Below, in pieces: positions 34,621-46,705 of a stretch of 64,000 bases of DNA (position 1 is the first letter of the stretch; every line of letters starts with the position of its first letter). Source of the stretch: Porphyra umbilicalis (lineage: Eukaryota; Rhodophyta; Bangiophyceae; Bangiales; Bangiaceae); assembly GCA_002049455.2 (NCBI GenBank), contig KV918762.1:124001-188000 (forward strand). Direction: 5' to 3'. The notes below the pieces were generated by a model. The model searched no databases. It saw only the letters and a list, made by a program, of their open reading frames with translations, and was not told the DNA's origin. The position numbers and the translations under genes were made by a program.

Positions 34621-35715
34621 CATTCTATTGGTCAAAAACGACAGTAAGAACGCATCGATGCCAATAGAAAGCCCGAATTCGATGCCATGACCTTGCATCC
34701 AGCCGAACTCACTGTATGTTGCCCCTTGATCCGATTTTCTTGGCACGGAGCAAGCTGCCCATGCGAGACCTTGAGATTTTCTACTGTCTCCTTGCCGGAA
34801 GTGCAGAAAAAAAGAGGAGCTGATGTCGATTTCCAGGCTGGGTGGGCACATGCAAGCAATCAGGCGCACCAAGTCAGTCCCAGGGGCGCATCTGATTGGT
34901 GGAGAGAGTCGGTCCGCAAGTCAGTCTCTGTCCGCCAGGACAAAATTCGGGGATCAGCAATATGTGGAAAACTTCTGGCATCGGAGAAAATGGGGCTACC
35001 CGTCGGACCGATCGGCGATTCCACCCGCCATTCGCTGTCCGATGCGGATCCGACGGGACGCAAGGACAGGGTGGGTATTATCAAGATATATTTGGCGCTC
35101 TCTCCAAAACGGTGTCGTGTTGGTAGCACCCATGTGTGACAATTCTTCTAGTCGGCGCGATTCTACGGAGTGCCCTCTCTCCACGTATGCCTGCCATTCT
35201 CGTAACAGGCAGTTGCCCGCCCTTTTGTTCCCGCCTTTTCAACCCGACGAAACGGCGCTTCTCGGAGCTCACTGTTCACCGGCGAGCTCCTAGTCAACTG
35301 CCGTCGCCCATGCCCCCGCCCTGCGACCCACGGGGCACCGCCTTCGCGCGCCTCGGCGCACCGAGTTGGCGCGTCTTTTTTGTCGCCACCACCGGGGGCC
35401 ACGAGTGGGCGTGCTGTTTTATAATCTGCCGTGCGGTTGGAAGCTGCCAACATATCGGTCTGTCCTGCTTCCGCCGCCCATACGGAGCAGCCGGCAACAA
35501 CCTCCCCCGGTCCCTGCATTCCCCCCCCCGCCCTCTTTGTGCATTTCCACACCTGTCGTCCATCCCCTGGACCCCCTTCTTCCACCCCCACCCCCCCGCC
35601 CGCGTTTTTTTTTTCCCGTCGCCTTCTACACACGCACACCTCGGTGCGCACGGGCCCGTGGGCGCGACTCGTGGTGCCGCTCGGGGAGCTTCCCTCTCCG
35701 CAGCCTACCGCCCCA
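34621..35715. other. Unique sequence, nothing recognised
   Basis: Moderate-GC DNA leading up to a small gene. It includes C-rich runs at 35521-35530 and 35587-35596 and a T run near 35605, pyrimidine tracts that could belong to a promoter or 5' leader. Confidence 0.3.
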
Positions 35716-36327
35716 ATGTCGTCCTTTGGCGCCGAGAACCCTGTGGCCTGCCCGTCGCGCTGCTTGCTGGCCATCTTCTGGGACGGGCTCAGCTGGTGCG
35801 GCCGTGCTCCAACGGGGCTGCCCTTTCTCTGCCAGTGCCTCCCAGCGGCGGCGCCCACAGCTCTTCAGGGAGCAACAACCGGCCCGCCCGTTGCTGCTGC
35901 GGTTGACGGAGCGCTTGGCGGCGAGGCGCATGCTCTTTCCGGCCAGGGTGTCGAGAGCGTTTTCGTCGACAAGCGGTCGGTGTTCATCCCCAAGGACTCC
36001 CTCACGTACCTGGAGAAGATCCTCTTCACCAAGTTCTTCTGGTGTGGGCTGGAGGATTGGCGCTTTAACCTCTCCCACGTTCTGGTTTTCTCGGATGGGG
36101 CGTGTTGGACCCGCGACGGGCTCATGGACACGTTTGTCGGCGAGTTGTCGGACCAGTTGCCGCCCGTCAGTCCGATGAAGCAGTACCGAGTGCGAGCGGC
36201 TCGCATGGTCGCGAACTTCTGGGACCACGACAAAGCCAGCGAGGTGTTTGCCTGCCAAGAGCATGATTGGGATGGGAGCGCGAGCTTGTACGTCCAGTCG
36301 CACCCACTGTACTGCTCGTATGCTTGA
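35716..36327 (+). CDS. Unrecognised protein upstream of the KDZ transposase
   Basis: A 203-residue frame from ATG 35716 to TGA. The first 75 residues are Ala/Cys/Pro-rich; from about residue 78 the sequence is well mixed and looks like a folded domain (SVFVDKRSVFIPKDSLTYLE, then HVLVFSDGACWTRDGLMDTF, and a Cys/Trp/His-containing end). I do not recognise the family. It lies on the same strand about 0.8-1.3 kb before the KDZ transposase and may be its first exon or a second gene of that element. The preceding pyrimidine-rich tract is compatible with a leader. Confidence 0.45.
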   Translation: MSSFGAENPVACPSRCLLAIFWDGLSWCGRAPTGLPFLCQCLPAAAPTALQGATTGPPVAAAVDGALGGEAHALSGQGVESVFVDKRSVFIPKDSLTYLEKILFTKFFWCGLEDWRFNLSHVLVFSDGACWTRDGLMDTFVGELSDQLPPVSPMKQYRVRAARMVANFWDHDKASEVFACQEHDWDGSASLYVQSHPLYCSYA

Positions 36328-37150
36328 GGGCGTGGCTTGGGAACCTGTCAGCTGCTGCGCTCCAATGTACGATTTCGGTCGGCGTTCGTACTCGAGCTTG
36401 TGGTACAGACGTGATACACTCTTCTTGCTTTTGGCTTTCGTATGTGTCCCTCTGTGGGCTTTCTTTTCCCTCGCTACGTTTCTGTTCTACATCGTGCTTT
36501 CCTATGGCTCCCACCGAGCTTTCTTCTTCCACCTGTATCCACGCCTTAGGTGCTTAAACATGTTCCTGGTACACAGCAGCGTGAACAGTCACCCAAAGAC
36601 GGTGCCCTCCCCTGCTTCGCAAGGCGACCAGTTGGCGGCGGATGCAGTTACAGTGCGTCTAAAGATGGCGCACAGCAGTGAGCGGAAGTTGAAAATGAAC
36701 GTGGAGGGCCATGTTGCGAACGAAGGCAGGCTACATCATGGACTTCTCTCATCTCAGAGGAGTTTTCTCGCGGCCGAACGATTTGATCTCGAACGGGCGA
36801 TGAGCACTTGGGCACAGTTAAGCGAATTCAAGTCATGTATTGGGGGGATGTTCACTGTGCTTCAAGCGCGCGATTGCACGCGCTCTGCAACCCACACCGA
36901 CAGCGGTGTCTCTGTCGTCGGCGTCCTTCGCCCCGCCGTGACGCGGCTCCCCGCCAAGCGCGGCCTCTCTGCCGTACCTCACCGTCGCTCTGAACCTGCC
37001 TAACGTCACAGGTACAGACCCCTTGGCTTCCCCAATCCTGTTCGGTGCTTGCCTCCCCCATGGTTTTGAGGCCCACAGGCCGTCGTCTCGCCCACAGCGA
37101 GGCGGACTAGCTCCGCCTCGGTCCTCTCTTTCCTGGTCCCCACTCTACGA
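36328..37150. other. Spacer between the small gene and the KDZ frame
   Basis: A frame open to 37003 covers part of this stretch without a recognisable domain. Possible donor-like sites (for example caaggtatg near 37170) mean exons of the KDZ gene could lie here. Confidence 0.3.
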
Positions 37151-40100
37151 TTGCCTTCGCGTCGTGCAAGGTATGTTTACTGTGCTCCCCGCTATCTTGT
37201 TGACGTGTGCTGCTCTGGGACGTCGTGGCAGACTCTTTTCAACGATTTTGCACTCGATCCCGCTTCATGTACCTCATTGGACGTGCTGATGGAGCTGGGT
37301 ACTGACATGCCTGCTCTCCTCTACGGTGATACAATGCTCATTAAGCAATGCGATCGCTTTCTCTCTTCCTGTACTTCTTTAGTCACGGCATGCACGTTTA
37401 GAGCGCAAGGACATTCTGACGGCAACGACGTTTTTCTGGCAAGAGCCATGGAGCACTACTCCTTCCCGCCGTCATCATGCTTCGTTTCTTCGTGCGCGAC
37501 ATTGCCAAATGGGGATGAGATGCTCCTGGACAAGCCGTCTGACGAGTCGACTGCGCCACCCATGTCCTTAGGCTCCCCGGGCTCCAGCCTGTTGGAGTTT
37601 TAGACAGCGGCTGCGGTCGACGCCGTGCCTGACTGTGTTCCAGGTAACAAGGCCGCCCCCCTGCACCCGGGCCTCGACTTTAAATGCCTGGAAGACGATC
37701 CAGAGCCCGCCGAGGTGCCACCCGACGCCAACAAGAGGCGATCTGGTGGCGTCTCGGGGATGGGGGGGCGGCCATCGGGCACGGGATTGAGGACTCGCGA
37801 GTACTTCCCTCGTGGTGCGCTGTGCGTCCTGTCCGAAGCGATGCAACAGCTGAGCACCGCCATTATGCTCGACGATGCGTTTCCCGGGGATGTTCCTGTC
37901 GCGGCGCGCGATAAGTTCGGCTCTCTCCTGCGGTCATGGCGTCATGTCCCGGGTAAGGAGGAGATATGGGCGTCTCCCTACCTATGCGGCGTGACGGCAT
38001 GCTTCTCCGTCTGGGGCAAAACGGACCATAGAAAGCGGAGCAGTTGCTCGACGTGGATCTCGGACAATGGTGCCATCCGCTGCACGTGCGTCGGGAGCGA
38101 CACCTACAACAGTGACGCGAGTGTAAACCGCGACATTACGTGCGAGCTCATCGACGTGTTTGCCGACGCCGTCCAGAACATGAGCGAGGCGTTGGCGCGG
38201 CCGGTCGGGATCGTCAAGCGGTGGCTCTTTAAAGCCATGGGGAGCTCGTCGCCGACAGGCAGCGCAGCCGACGGGCAGGCCGACGACGAGGCAGCTGTTT
38301 GGCGATTTCTTAAAGACATTGTCGTGGTAGGTAGCTTGCAGCGTGGCTCGCTGATCCCCGTCCCTGTGTATCTCTCAAGAAAGGGTGTCTCTTGCGGATT
38401 TTGCCCGCTGGCCAACCTTGCCGGTTGTTCGCACACTCGGTCGGCGGAGCAGTACCGGTCATCTGCGGGCAACCCGGCGATGCCCGTGTCGGTAGCAAAC
38501 TACGTGCGCTCTGCCGTGTCTACCAAGCCCATCTCATTGTTCAACTGCCCGGAATCTATCACTTTTGACCGGCGCGTAGGAGAGTTGGCGCGCCGCGGCC
38601 GCGTCTACGTGCTGGAGGCGCCCGACGTCTGCACTGTCTGTGAGGCGCAGATGGCGAGCGCGCCCCAGATCCCGGACAAGGCGCTCGCGGGCATTTTGCA
38701 CTCGTCGCTGGGGCCTTGCAAGATGGAGGTCATGCGTCGCACTTGCGACGCTTGCAAGCAGGTGTGCAGCCGCGATGGCAGAGAGAACAAGCTTATACTC
38801 CTGTCGTGGACGTCGGGCTGCACAGTTCTCTGGGGGAGGCGGTGCGCGGAGCTTGTACGCTCGGGAAGCCACATCTCGGACGTCATCATTTTCTACCATG
38901 GCGAATGGAGGGGGCTGCGGTCGGCTGGGCTGCTACCCAAGGAGAATAAGTCTGGCGCTGCGGATACTCTACGGGCGCTCATCCTGACGACCATGAGGTT
39001 GTGCGTCGTCGACCCGGACTTCGGGCTCTACGACTGCACCGTTTGTCGGTTGCCGTCCGGGCGGTACCTCGTTGTCACGACCGATTGTATCTGCCTCGGG
39101 TACGACGCGGGCTCGACGCCATTCTCATTTGAGCACGTGTGCGAGAGCGCGCCCTTTGTCAACATGAAGACGCGTGAAGGCTGCATGGTGTTAGGAGAGC
39201 ATGCTCGTCGCATGTTGCGGCACGTCCTGGTCCCCGAAGATCCTGCCGCAGTGACGGACCGCACGCTCCCCTCGTCTGAGATGGCGCTGTCCTGCATCTT
39301 CTCATCCGCATTTGGGTCGGCCACGCCGACCATGGACACGTTGCCGGCCGCCAAAAGCGTCCGCCGGCACCTCGGCCTTTTTTGGAAGATTAAGGCCGCC
39401 GCCATCCCCCTCGCCGAGTCGCTTCTCGCGGCGTACAAAGGCACTAAGGTCAAGCGGTTGAAAGAGAAGGAGCGCCGGGCGGCAATGGCAAAGGAGCTTG
39501 AGGCGTTTTTGGTTCGCTGGCGGGCGGACAACCCGGATGCTGTGGCCACGCACGCCTGGACTGCTGCTCCTGCGGAGGAGGACGGGAAAGGCGGAGGAGA
39601 CTATGCTGGCGCTGAGGCTACAGGCGGGGCGCAAGGGCCAAGCGCGAATGGACGTCGTGGCGACATCGGCCGTGGGCCGACCTCGACGGTGAAGCCCAGA
39701 CGCAAGAGGCCCAAGCCCAAGGAAAAGGTCAAACCGGGCGAGGAGCCGGCCCTGCTCATCCCGAAGCCGCTTTTGCAGCCGGTCATGCGCACGTTCGACA
39801 GCAAAGACGTGGATCACATCTGCCGCATGGCGCTTGCGTTTGCCCTCGACCCTGTAATTGCTGGCCTGAAGCAGCGACATTTTGCTGGCCTCACGGCCAT
39901 CTCTGAGACGCTGCGCGGGAGCGAGCCGCGGGCGCTCATTGAGCGCATGGTGGCTGCGGCCACGGGAAAGGAACGGGGGCGCTTCCCTATGACGCGGGAG
40001 GGCCAGTGCCTCGTCGAGCTACGGCACATCAAGGTTGCTTTGCAAGCGGCGGTGCTGGTGTTCGATCGAGTACCCGCCTTTGCGCAGGCAATTGCCGACG

Positions 40101-40942
40101 TCTTACAGAATGCTGTGGAGTGCGCCACCCGCTTCTATGCGGACTTCTCGGAGGACCGGCAGACACGGCATGAGTCCTTGGAGCGCTACCTCAAGCCGGG
40201 CATGTCTGACGACGAGATGATCGCTGCCTTTCACATGCGGTACCCGTCCGAGTCGACGAAGACGTCTGCCACGGGCGTCTACACGCCTGGCCGCATGCAG
40301 TGCCGCGCAGAGGCGTACGACAAGGCGGACAAGACGCCCTGCGGCACGTGCAAGAAGGGGTTTTCATCCTCTGACAAGGTTTCTGACGGGGCGTTGACGT
40401 TGTGCTGTGGCTGTGCTCATCCCAAGATCCTCGGTTTTGTGGTGTTGGACCGGAAGGAGAGCCCCCAGGTATTGATCAACGTTCTCCTTACCGGTTTTCC
40501 CTCTGTACCTCGGTACTTGGTATATGACTTTGCGTGCGGGGTGGTGCGCTGCGCGATGGTCAAGCTCCCCTGGATTCTGCGTGACCTCTCGGTGGTGTCG
40601 GACCGTTTCCATGTGTGTAACCACACATGTTCTCATTTCTACAACGCCAACTCGTATGGAGAGCTTGACTACAAGAACACGCTCATCCATGAGCAGCGGA
40701 ACGCGGCGATTTGCAAGATGGAGCAGATTTTGAGGGGCGCCGGGCGCTACGGCTACATGCCGCTGCTCTGCTATCAGGCGGGCGTCCTCAACTCCTTTGC
40801 CGAGTCGCGGTCGGTCTACCAGCAGGATGCACTTGCCGACGCAGACGCCAAGGCAGAGACGCTCGCGCAGCAGCCACCAGGCAGCAGCAGACAGAACCAA
40901 CCTGGTCCCCCGCAGCTCACCTTGCCGCCATCGTTTGACTAG
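37151..40942 (+). CDS. KDZ-superfamily transposase with cysteine clusters
   Basis: One frame runs from about 37151 to TAG 40940-40942 except for a single TAG at 37601-37603; a splice acceptor-like ttccag ends at 37643, so an intron may remove that stop. From 37625 the frame gives 1,105 residues, numbered here. The first half holds Cys-rich clusters of the type found beside KDZ (Kyakuja-Dileera-Zisupton) transposases: an SWIM-like segment near 145-160 (ISDNGAIRCTC), a cluster at SCGFCPLANLAGCSH, and pairs around VCEAQ and CDACKQVC. A basic linker lies near 670-720. The catalytic-type core is at the C-terminus: Asp968 in YDFACG, Asp993 and His996 in SDRFHVCNHTC, and Glu1023 in HEQRNA. The layout resembles KDZ transposases and their domesticated relative HMGXB3. 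Likely role: DNA cut-and-paste transposition. Element ends were not identified. Confidence 0.72.
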
Positions 40943-41179
40943 TGAGCGGACTATTTCTCGCGTTACGCCTGCCGCTGTTGCGGGTACATGCGGGACGGGT
41001 CCGAGATGCTCAGTGCTAGACTGTAGTTGGCGCTGCATCATATTCCTTTGTTGGTTTGCTCTTTTGAAGCCCGTGGCGTCATGAAACGACATTTTATCAG
41101 AGTACCTTCGCCTTTTTCACAAGGGAAAAGACCTAGGAGAGCATTTCTTTGTACGGAGCTACGTCAAACGAAGTGAGCC
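40943..41179. other. 3' flank of the KDZ transposase
   Basis: Short AT-richer stretch after the stop codon. No feature recognised. Confidence 0.35.
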
Positions 41180-41640
41180 ACAACCAATGTCCACAATGGG
41201 AGAGTGGGGGAGCAACGGCGCTGAAAACCCTCAGCAGCCCACGTGGGCCCGTGGTGTAGCGGCTGGCCAGCAGCGGCCGGCCTCAAGCTGCTCGCCAGTA
41301 GCGGCTGGCTGGGAGCGGCTGGCCGGGAGCGACTGGACGGGGGTGGAGGGCCAGGGAGCGGCTGGACGGGAGTGTTAGGGGCGGGGCGGCAGGACCGGGG
41401 CGGCAGGTCCGGGGCGGCAGCGCCAGCGTGGCCGTACAGGGTCGGTAAGGCCGGGTCGGCGAAGCGGGGTCGGCAGGGCCAGGTCGGCGGGGCGGGGGCA
41501 GCAGGGCGGGGGAGGCAGGGCGGGGACGGCAGGGCGGGGACGGCAGGGCGGGGACGGCAGGGCGGGGGCGTCGGGGCGGGGGCGGTAGGGCGGGGGCGCC
41601 GTGTTGCTACCGACGCGGGCGGGGTATAAAACCCAGCTGT
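41180..41640. repeat. G-rich minisatellite
   Basis: Degenerate 10-20-bp repeats of agcggctggc (41265-41370) and then ggcggcaggrcgggg (41385-41600). The + strand is almost entirely G, C and A here. A tata-like word (ggtataaaa) follows at 41622-41630. Confidence 0.7.
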
Positions 41641-42819
41641 CATAGCCTAAGACGACGCCTCTTTTGATGGTCTCCCGGAGCGCAGCAGTCGAGCCCTATT
41701 GCTCGGTTCTCAGCTCTATCGATCGGATGCAGACACGGTCGTCAAAGCGGAGAGGTCAACTGTCAGCCACGCAGGGCACAAGCGTCCCCTATTGTCTGCT
41801 GTATGTCCGAAGGATGTCTGCGGGCTGTCTGGGGGCTCCAGATGTCTGGCAGGACGTTTGATTCGACCGGTTAGGCTAAGCCTTGAAGTCTTGATCTTGA
41901 GTTGCTGTTCTGCATATACTCCACCACCGCGCCGCCGGCGAGCAAGACCACTGCAGTCGTCATCCGAGATCGGAGCGCACGTGTCGATCTCTCCCGGCTC
42001 TTGCTGTCGTGCGCCAACGTCCCCCTCCCCGACTGGGCGACCCCCTACCATGCTGGGTCTTTGAGCCAGTCTTCCAACAGGTATGTTGTATGCTGTTTGT
42101 GGTTGGATCCTCTCCTGTCTATCGTTCGTTTGTCTGTCATTGCGTGTCTTCCATCGAGGTCTTTGCACCGGATGTTGAACTACCGTACAGGGAGCCCTCG
42201 TTCACTGCCATCTGTGGTAGCTCGCATCTGACTCGTGCCTACATGTGCTACCGTCCATGCATGTTTGTCCCCTGCGTATCGTGTATGTCTCTCTCCCACT
42301 TCCTGATTGGATTTCTCTCTCCCCCCTCCTTCCTACGTCCGTCCCCCTCTTCCTGCCCCCTATTTTGTACTTCCCCTGTTTTGTCTTGTCGTATCGTTGC
42401 TCTTGTTTCTTAGTCTTCCCCTCTCTCGATATCTCGAGCTCTTGTTTGATGTGGGTTTGGATGGTACGGCATCTGTCGCGGTCTTTGTGCCTTGTTCTCG
42501 GTACTACCTCTCGACTGGCTTTCGCACTTGTGTTGCTGCCGCCGTTGGTACATGGTCAACTATGATGAGTGCACCGTTTGGTTGTCCTTATGGCCGTAGT
42601 CCTTCTCGTAGTCCCTTCAGCAATAAAGCAGAGCAGCATCAACGAGCAGTGTGCATGGGCCGCCAGTAACCTGTCATCGTCTAGAGATTAGCGCAGTAAT
42701 AATCGACCCTGGTAAACAGCAGTATTAAGGGTGTGTCTCGCGATCTGGTAATGTCCGACCTCGAGATCAGGTCCGTGCACCTGAACAACGTTTGTAACAG
42801 GAGTTTCCTTGTCCAGGCT
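41641..42819. other. Unique sequence between two transposons
   Basis: Pyrimidine-rich sequence with many short frames (for example at 42009-42413) and no recognised domain. A possible donor (ccaacaggtatgtt) lies at about 42075-42090. Confidence 0.3.
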
Positions 42820-43717
42820 CCGTGCCGTAACAGCACACACAGCGAGTTGTGTGCTCGTCCTTATTTAATCCTCGCCACGGATTAGGAACTGTCAAGGGAT
42901 ATGATCGAGGTTAGTTTTTCTCACTCAGCGAGATCGATTCTGAGGGTTGGTCAGACGCGTTTTTGAGAAAAGCGTGTGACGATCCCAGGATCAGAGGAGG
43001 AAAGGACGTGAACATCTCCCACCGTTGATCCTGGGGTCATCCCATAACTGAGAGAGGAACCGACCGGGGATTTTTTGCCAAGACATCCTGCAAACTGATC
43101 CCGACGACCACCAGTCCTTTTCCTGAGGATGGTAGAGAGGATTGAGCTGTGAATCGGACGGAGACTGGATGACAGATAGTCCGCGAGATCAATCGGAGGA
43201 CAGGGTGAAAGACTGTCGCCTGGATCAACTGGCAGAAGGGCCTGCGCTTCACCTCAGAACGATCTCAGGTCTTTGCTCCACCCGTGAATGTAACTCACGC
43301 GCTCGGGCTCCTGGTATCTCTCTTTGTGATGTACCGCTCCAGTCTCAGACGCCACCCACTGTGCTGTGCCGTACTACTCCGTGCTCCTGCAGGTGACTGC
43401 GGCGACCCTGTGCCTGATCTGCTCCGTTGGTACCGTCCAGTTGCGGTTTGCGGTGCGAGGAGCCCGCGTCCCGGGCACGCCATTCGTCTTGAGCTCTGCT
43501 CTTTGTGCTGTCGCATCTCCAACGGTTGTGTACATGACCGTGCTGTGTGCGGGGCACTCGTCGTGTTCGCAAGAGGCAGTGTCATCCCTGCAGTCTTCTA
43601 GCGTGGGACCTCCTTCCCTACGACCCTGTGTTGTCCGCGCCAGGCCGTCGCTTGCTTTTATATGTATGTGAGTTTCGCTGCTTGATAGAGGCATTGGCTG
43701 TGGTTAAACCGAGCGCT
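42820..43717 (+). promoter_or_regulatory. 5' leader of transposon copy 1, conserved in copy 2
   Basis: Sequence from about 42820 (cacacagcgagttgtgtgctcgtccttatttaatcct) matches the region from about 58465 before the second transposase copy, including gctcgtcctyatttaatcctmgcc, atcgattctsaggttggt and gacgcgttt. Conservation upstream of both transposase starts marks it as the element's 5' region, holding the promoter and possibly one terminus. No exact terminal inverted repeat was found. Confidence 0.5.
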
Positions 43718-46705
43718 ATGAAGCATCGCAGGCGAGGTCCTCGTGGATCTGCCTTCTTCAACTTTGCAGACGAGAACCTCCGGCACATGGAGTCGCAACT
43801 TGCCGCGAACGCCCCAGTTGCAAGCACCGCTGATAAGGAAAACCCTGGAAGTAGCAGTTCGGGGCAGATGCAGCACTCTGCGTGGAGCAGGCCGCTTCCA
43901 GCGGATGCTGTTCATGGTGAAGAAGACCCCTCCATGGCGTCAGAGTCTGATGGTGATGGGATTCCGTCGGAAGATACGGACTTTTCCAGTGAAGAGGAAG
44001 TCTTAGCCGGGGAGTTTGCGTCTCGTCGTGAGTTCGTGTGCTTCACCTACCTCTTCGGGCGCGCCCGTGTTTCTCTCAGACAGTATGACATTATGCGAGA
44101 GGCCGAGAACTCGTTCGACCCTGAGGAAAAGTGGCCGTCGCGGTGGCGACTACAGCAGCTTCGCAATCACATGCTGAAGTCTGCTGCTCCGGTGCGAAAT
44201 GAGAGAACGACGCGCCAGCTTCCTTCTGGAAAGGGAAAAGCCCTGAGAAAGCTACCTGATGTATCTGTGTCATACCTTACGTTCTCTGAACACATCAAGA
44301 GGGACTTTGGGGATCCTGTGACGGCATCTCTGTTTCACAGCGACGGTGACGCGCGCATTGGAACAGTTGAGCGTCCCGCAGAGTTCTTCCAAACAGTAGC
44401 TGCCAGAGACCCCGCTCGCTTCAACTTGAAGAATGCTTTCGTGTTTATCCCATACCGGTACGGCCTTGGATGCATCGCAGTGATCTTCTTGGATAGCAAC
44501 ACCAAGTTTAAGGCGAAGTTGAAGAGCACCGCAATAGCTACCGATGGAGAAGTCACGATCTCACCGGCAACGTATGCCCATTCCCACGCACTTCGAGTTG
44601 GTGACTTGCTCACGTGTTTTGAGGTCCTTCCAGGCCTCCTTCTTCCGGAGCCCTGGAATTTATGCGTCTCAAGCCAGCGCACAGTCACGCTGAGAATGAG
44701 CAGAGCCCGTGAAGTTTTTGTTATCAACGTCTGGAGCGCACCCGGGCGCGAGAAAGACTCATGGACGGCTCTGACTGCTCTAATTCCCATTGAGCTAGCT
44801 GAAGAGGCTCCGCTTGCTGACAATAACCTCGCCGGAAGGGACCCGTTCACTATCTTCGTGTCACTATACGGTGACGAGTTTAGTGTCTACAAGCGGAGAC
44901 GTAGCAGCTTGGAGGGATACTACGGAGCGTACACGTCCCTGGCCCTTGCTGATCGTTCGTTTTCCGTTCGGCCTCTCTTCTATTTGCCACCGGGAGCTTG
45001 CCCAGAAATATTGATTTCTCGCATCGTCGACGACATCATAAAACTGAGTAAGGATGGCTTGGTTGTCTACGACGCCTTCAAGCAAGAAGAAGTCGTGGTT
45101 CGAGCGTACTTGTCCCTTGCGATGTTCGATTCCCCGATGGCTGCAAAGTTCTCGAACTCTATCGGACCGAGGGGCACCGAGCACTGCACAAGCTGCGACA
45201 TTGTCCATCCAAAGACCACAAGCCGCAGAAAGGAGCGCGCCGTGAGCAGCACCGAGTCATTTAACGTCCAGGACACGAGATTTTCCAGAGTTCAGGAGCG
45301 CACGCATGCGATCATGTCAGCCGTGAAAGGTTCAGTGGATCAGTCAGCAGACTCCTTGACGGAAGCCCTCATGTTGAATGGCGTGACAGACAGAGTTGGA
45401 AGCCAGTTGATGCGGTTACATGAAGCCCGGGGTCCCGGCAGCTTTGATATACACGAACACATCATCGTTGCTCCCTCGCACCTTCTTTACTACAATCTTG
45501 GGTCCCATCTCTTAATGGAAGCGTACGATGCACTCTCTGTGCAGCAGCGAGACAATTTTACGAAGGAAATGCGTCGCAGTGCAAAGCATGTACCCACGCA
45601 TACTATCCTTTCTTCGTTCGAGCCTGAAAAGATGGGTGGAACGACGTTGTCAATGTCGGACTACGCAGTGCTGATCACGGTGAGTCGCACAGTTCTGCAG
45701 TACCTAGTACACACAAAGACGACGTCGTCGCATGCGGTTGCTGCTCTCGGTGCTCTCAAAATCCTGCGACAGTTCGCTGCTGCCCTGTTTTATCGTCCAA
45801 CGATTTCAATTGACGGAGAGTCAGCCATGAGGGAGCGGCCAACCGTTGCTGACCTTCAGCTGCTGGGTGGGGGTCTCATGATTCAGCTGCGTCTACTGCT
45901 ACCTTTTGACGTCAAGTGGGAGCGACCATCTGTTCATCGCGTGTTGGAGCTGCTCTATCGTACTCTTCCTCTGGCGCAGCTTGGGTCTGCAATATGCGAG
46001 CTCATATTTGAGAAGTTCCACAAACAAGCCAAACGCGAAGTGGAACAGAGCAGCAACAGAAACTCTGCTGAGAACGCCATGCAGCGATGGCGTGAAATGG
46101 AGACCTTGTCAAGGGCCCTGTCCATGCCTGCGGACCACAGCATTCCTCCTTCATGGCTGCTCGGTAAAAACGGAAAGCCACTGAAATCCGTTGTGTTTCA
46201 CCAGCTTGCTCCTCAAAAGCGCTACACAGCTGCTACATTGAACACGTGGTGCCCTAGGACAGCGCTGCACGCGATTTCGTCCACAACAGAGGAGTTCTGG
46301 CGATCCCACGCACCCAACGCGGCGGTCAAGTTCTGGCGGAAGGCCCGCCACCCGCAGCGGGCCCTCACAATACGAGAAGGTTCAACTGTGTCTATATCTA
46401 GCACGGCGGACACTTTCACGAGATTATCCGGCTCCTCTTCAGTCGGCGGCGAAGCCGTACACTTCGTCCGGGTTCAAACGATCGGGACAATCGATGGCGA
46501 TGTATACCTTGCCTGTCTTGCTTGGAGAGAGCCAGAGACGGAGCCTTCCGTCTTGGCGCAGCCTGTAGTAGTCAGACGTGATGCTGCGGCTGGCGTCACT
46601 CTCGAACGAGCCGAAAGGGTCAGGAAGATGGCGTTCGTATTGCCGTGCGAGAACAAAGACTTCTTGTTTAGTAAGAGGTCAGGCTTCAATTTTAAGAGTG
46701 GTTGA
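43718..46705 (+). CDS. Tnp2/CACTA-like DDE transposase, intact copy 1
   Basis: A 995-residue, uninterrupted frame. ATG 43718 (MKHRRRGPRG) is chosen because the second copy begins the same way (MRRRRRGPRG at 59364). The N-terminus is basic, followed by an acidic Ser/Asp-rich stretch (about 70-95) and a conserved DNA-binding-like region (YDIMREAENSFDPEEKWPSR). The core resembles Tnp2-type transposases: Asp386 in LYGDEFSVYK followed by GYYGAYTSL, IVDDIIKLSKDGLVVYDAF, Asp471 in SLAMFDSPMAAKFSNSIG, then a zinc-type CTSCD pair (Cys490 and Cys493). Further blocks conserved between the copies are HVPTHTILSSFEPEKMGG and, as the candidate third acidic residue, Glu765 in ICELIFEKFHKQ. A conserved C-terminal domain ends in RSGFNFKSG. 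It would excise and insert the element. Its stop is 193 bp from the end of the convergent JmjC gene. Family placement is by motif layout. Confidence 0.7.
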   Translation: MKHRRRGPRGSAFFNFADENLRHMESQLAANAPVASTADKENPGSSSSGQMQHSAWSRPLPADAVHGEEDPSMASESDGDGIPSEDTDFSSEEEVLAGEFASRREFVCFTYLFGRARVSLRQYDIMREAENSFDPEEKWPSRWRLQQLRNHMLKSAAPVRNERTTRQLPSGKGKALRKLPDVSVSYLTFSEHIKRDFGDPVTASLFHSDGDARIGTVERPAEFFQTVAARDPARFNLKNAFVFIPYRYGLGCIAVIFLDSNTKFKAKLKSTAIATDGEVTISPATYAHSHALRVGDLLTCFEVLPGLLLPEPWNLCVSSQRTVTLRMSRAREVFVINVWSAPGREKDSWTALTALIPIELAEEAPLADNNLAGRDPFTIFVSLYGDEFSVYKRRRSSLEGYYGAYTSLALADRSFSVRPLFYLPPGACPEILISRIVDDIIKLSKDGLVVYDAFKQEEVVVRAYLSLAMFDSPMAAKFSNSIGPRGTEHCTSCDIVHPKTTSRRKERAVSSTESFNVQDTRFSRVQERTHAIMSAVKGSVDQSADSLTEALMLNGVTDRVGSQLMRLHEARGPGSFDIHEHIIVAPSHLLYYNLGSHLLMEAYDALSVQQRDNFTKEMRRSAKHVPTHTILSSFEPEKMGGTTLSMSDYAVLITVSRTVLQYLVHTKTTSSHAVAALGALKILRQFAAALFYRPTISIDGESAMRERPTVADLQLLGGGLMIQLRLLLPFDVKWERPSVHRVLELLYRTLPLAQLGSAICELIFEKFHKQAKREVEQSSNRNSAENAMQRWREMETLSRALSMPADHSIPPSWLLGKNGKPLKSVVFHQLAPQKRYTAATLNTWCPRTALHAISSTTEEFWRSHAPNAAVKFWRKARHPQRALTIREGSTVSISSTADTFTRLSGSSSVGGEAVHFVRVQTIGTIDGDVYLACLAWREPETEPSVLAQPVVVRRDAAAGVTLERAERVRKMAFVLPCENKDFLFSKRSGFNFKSG

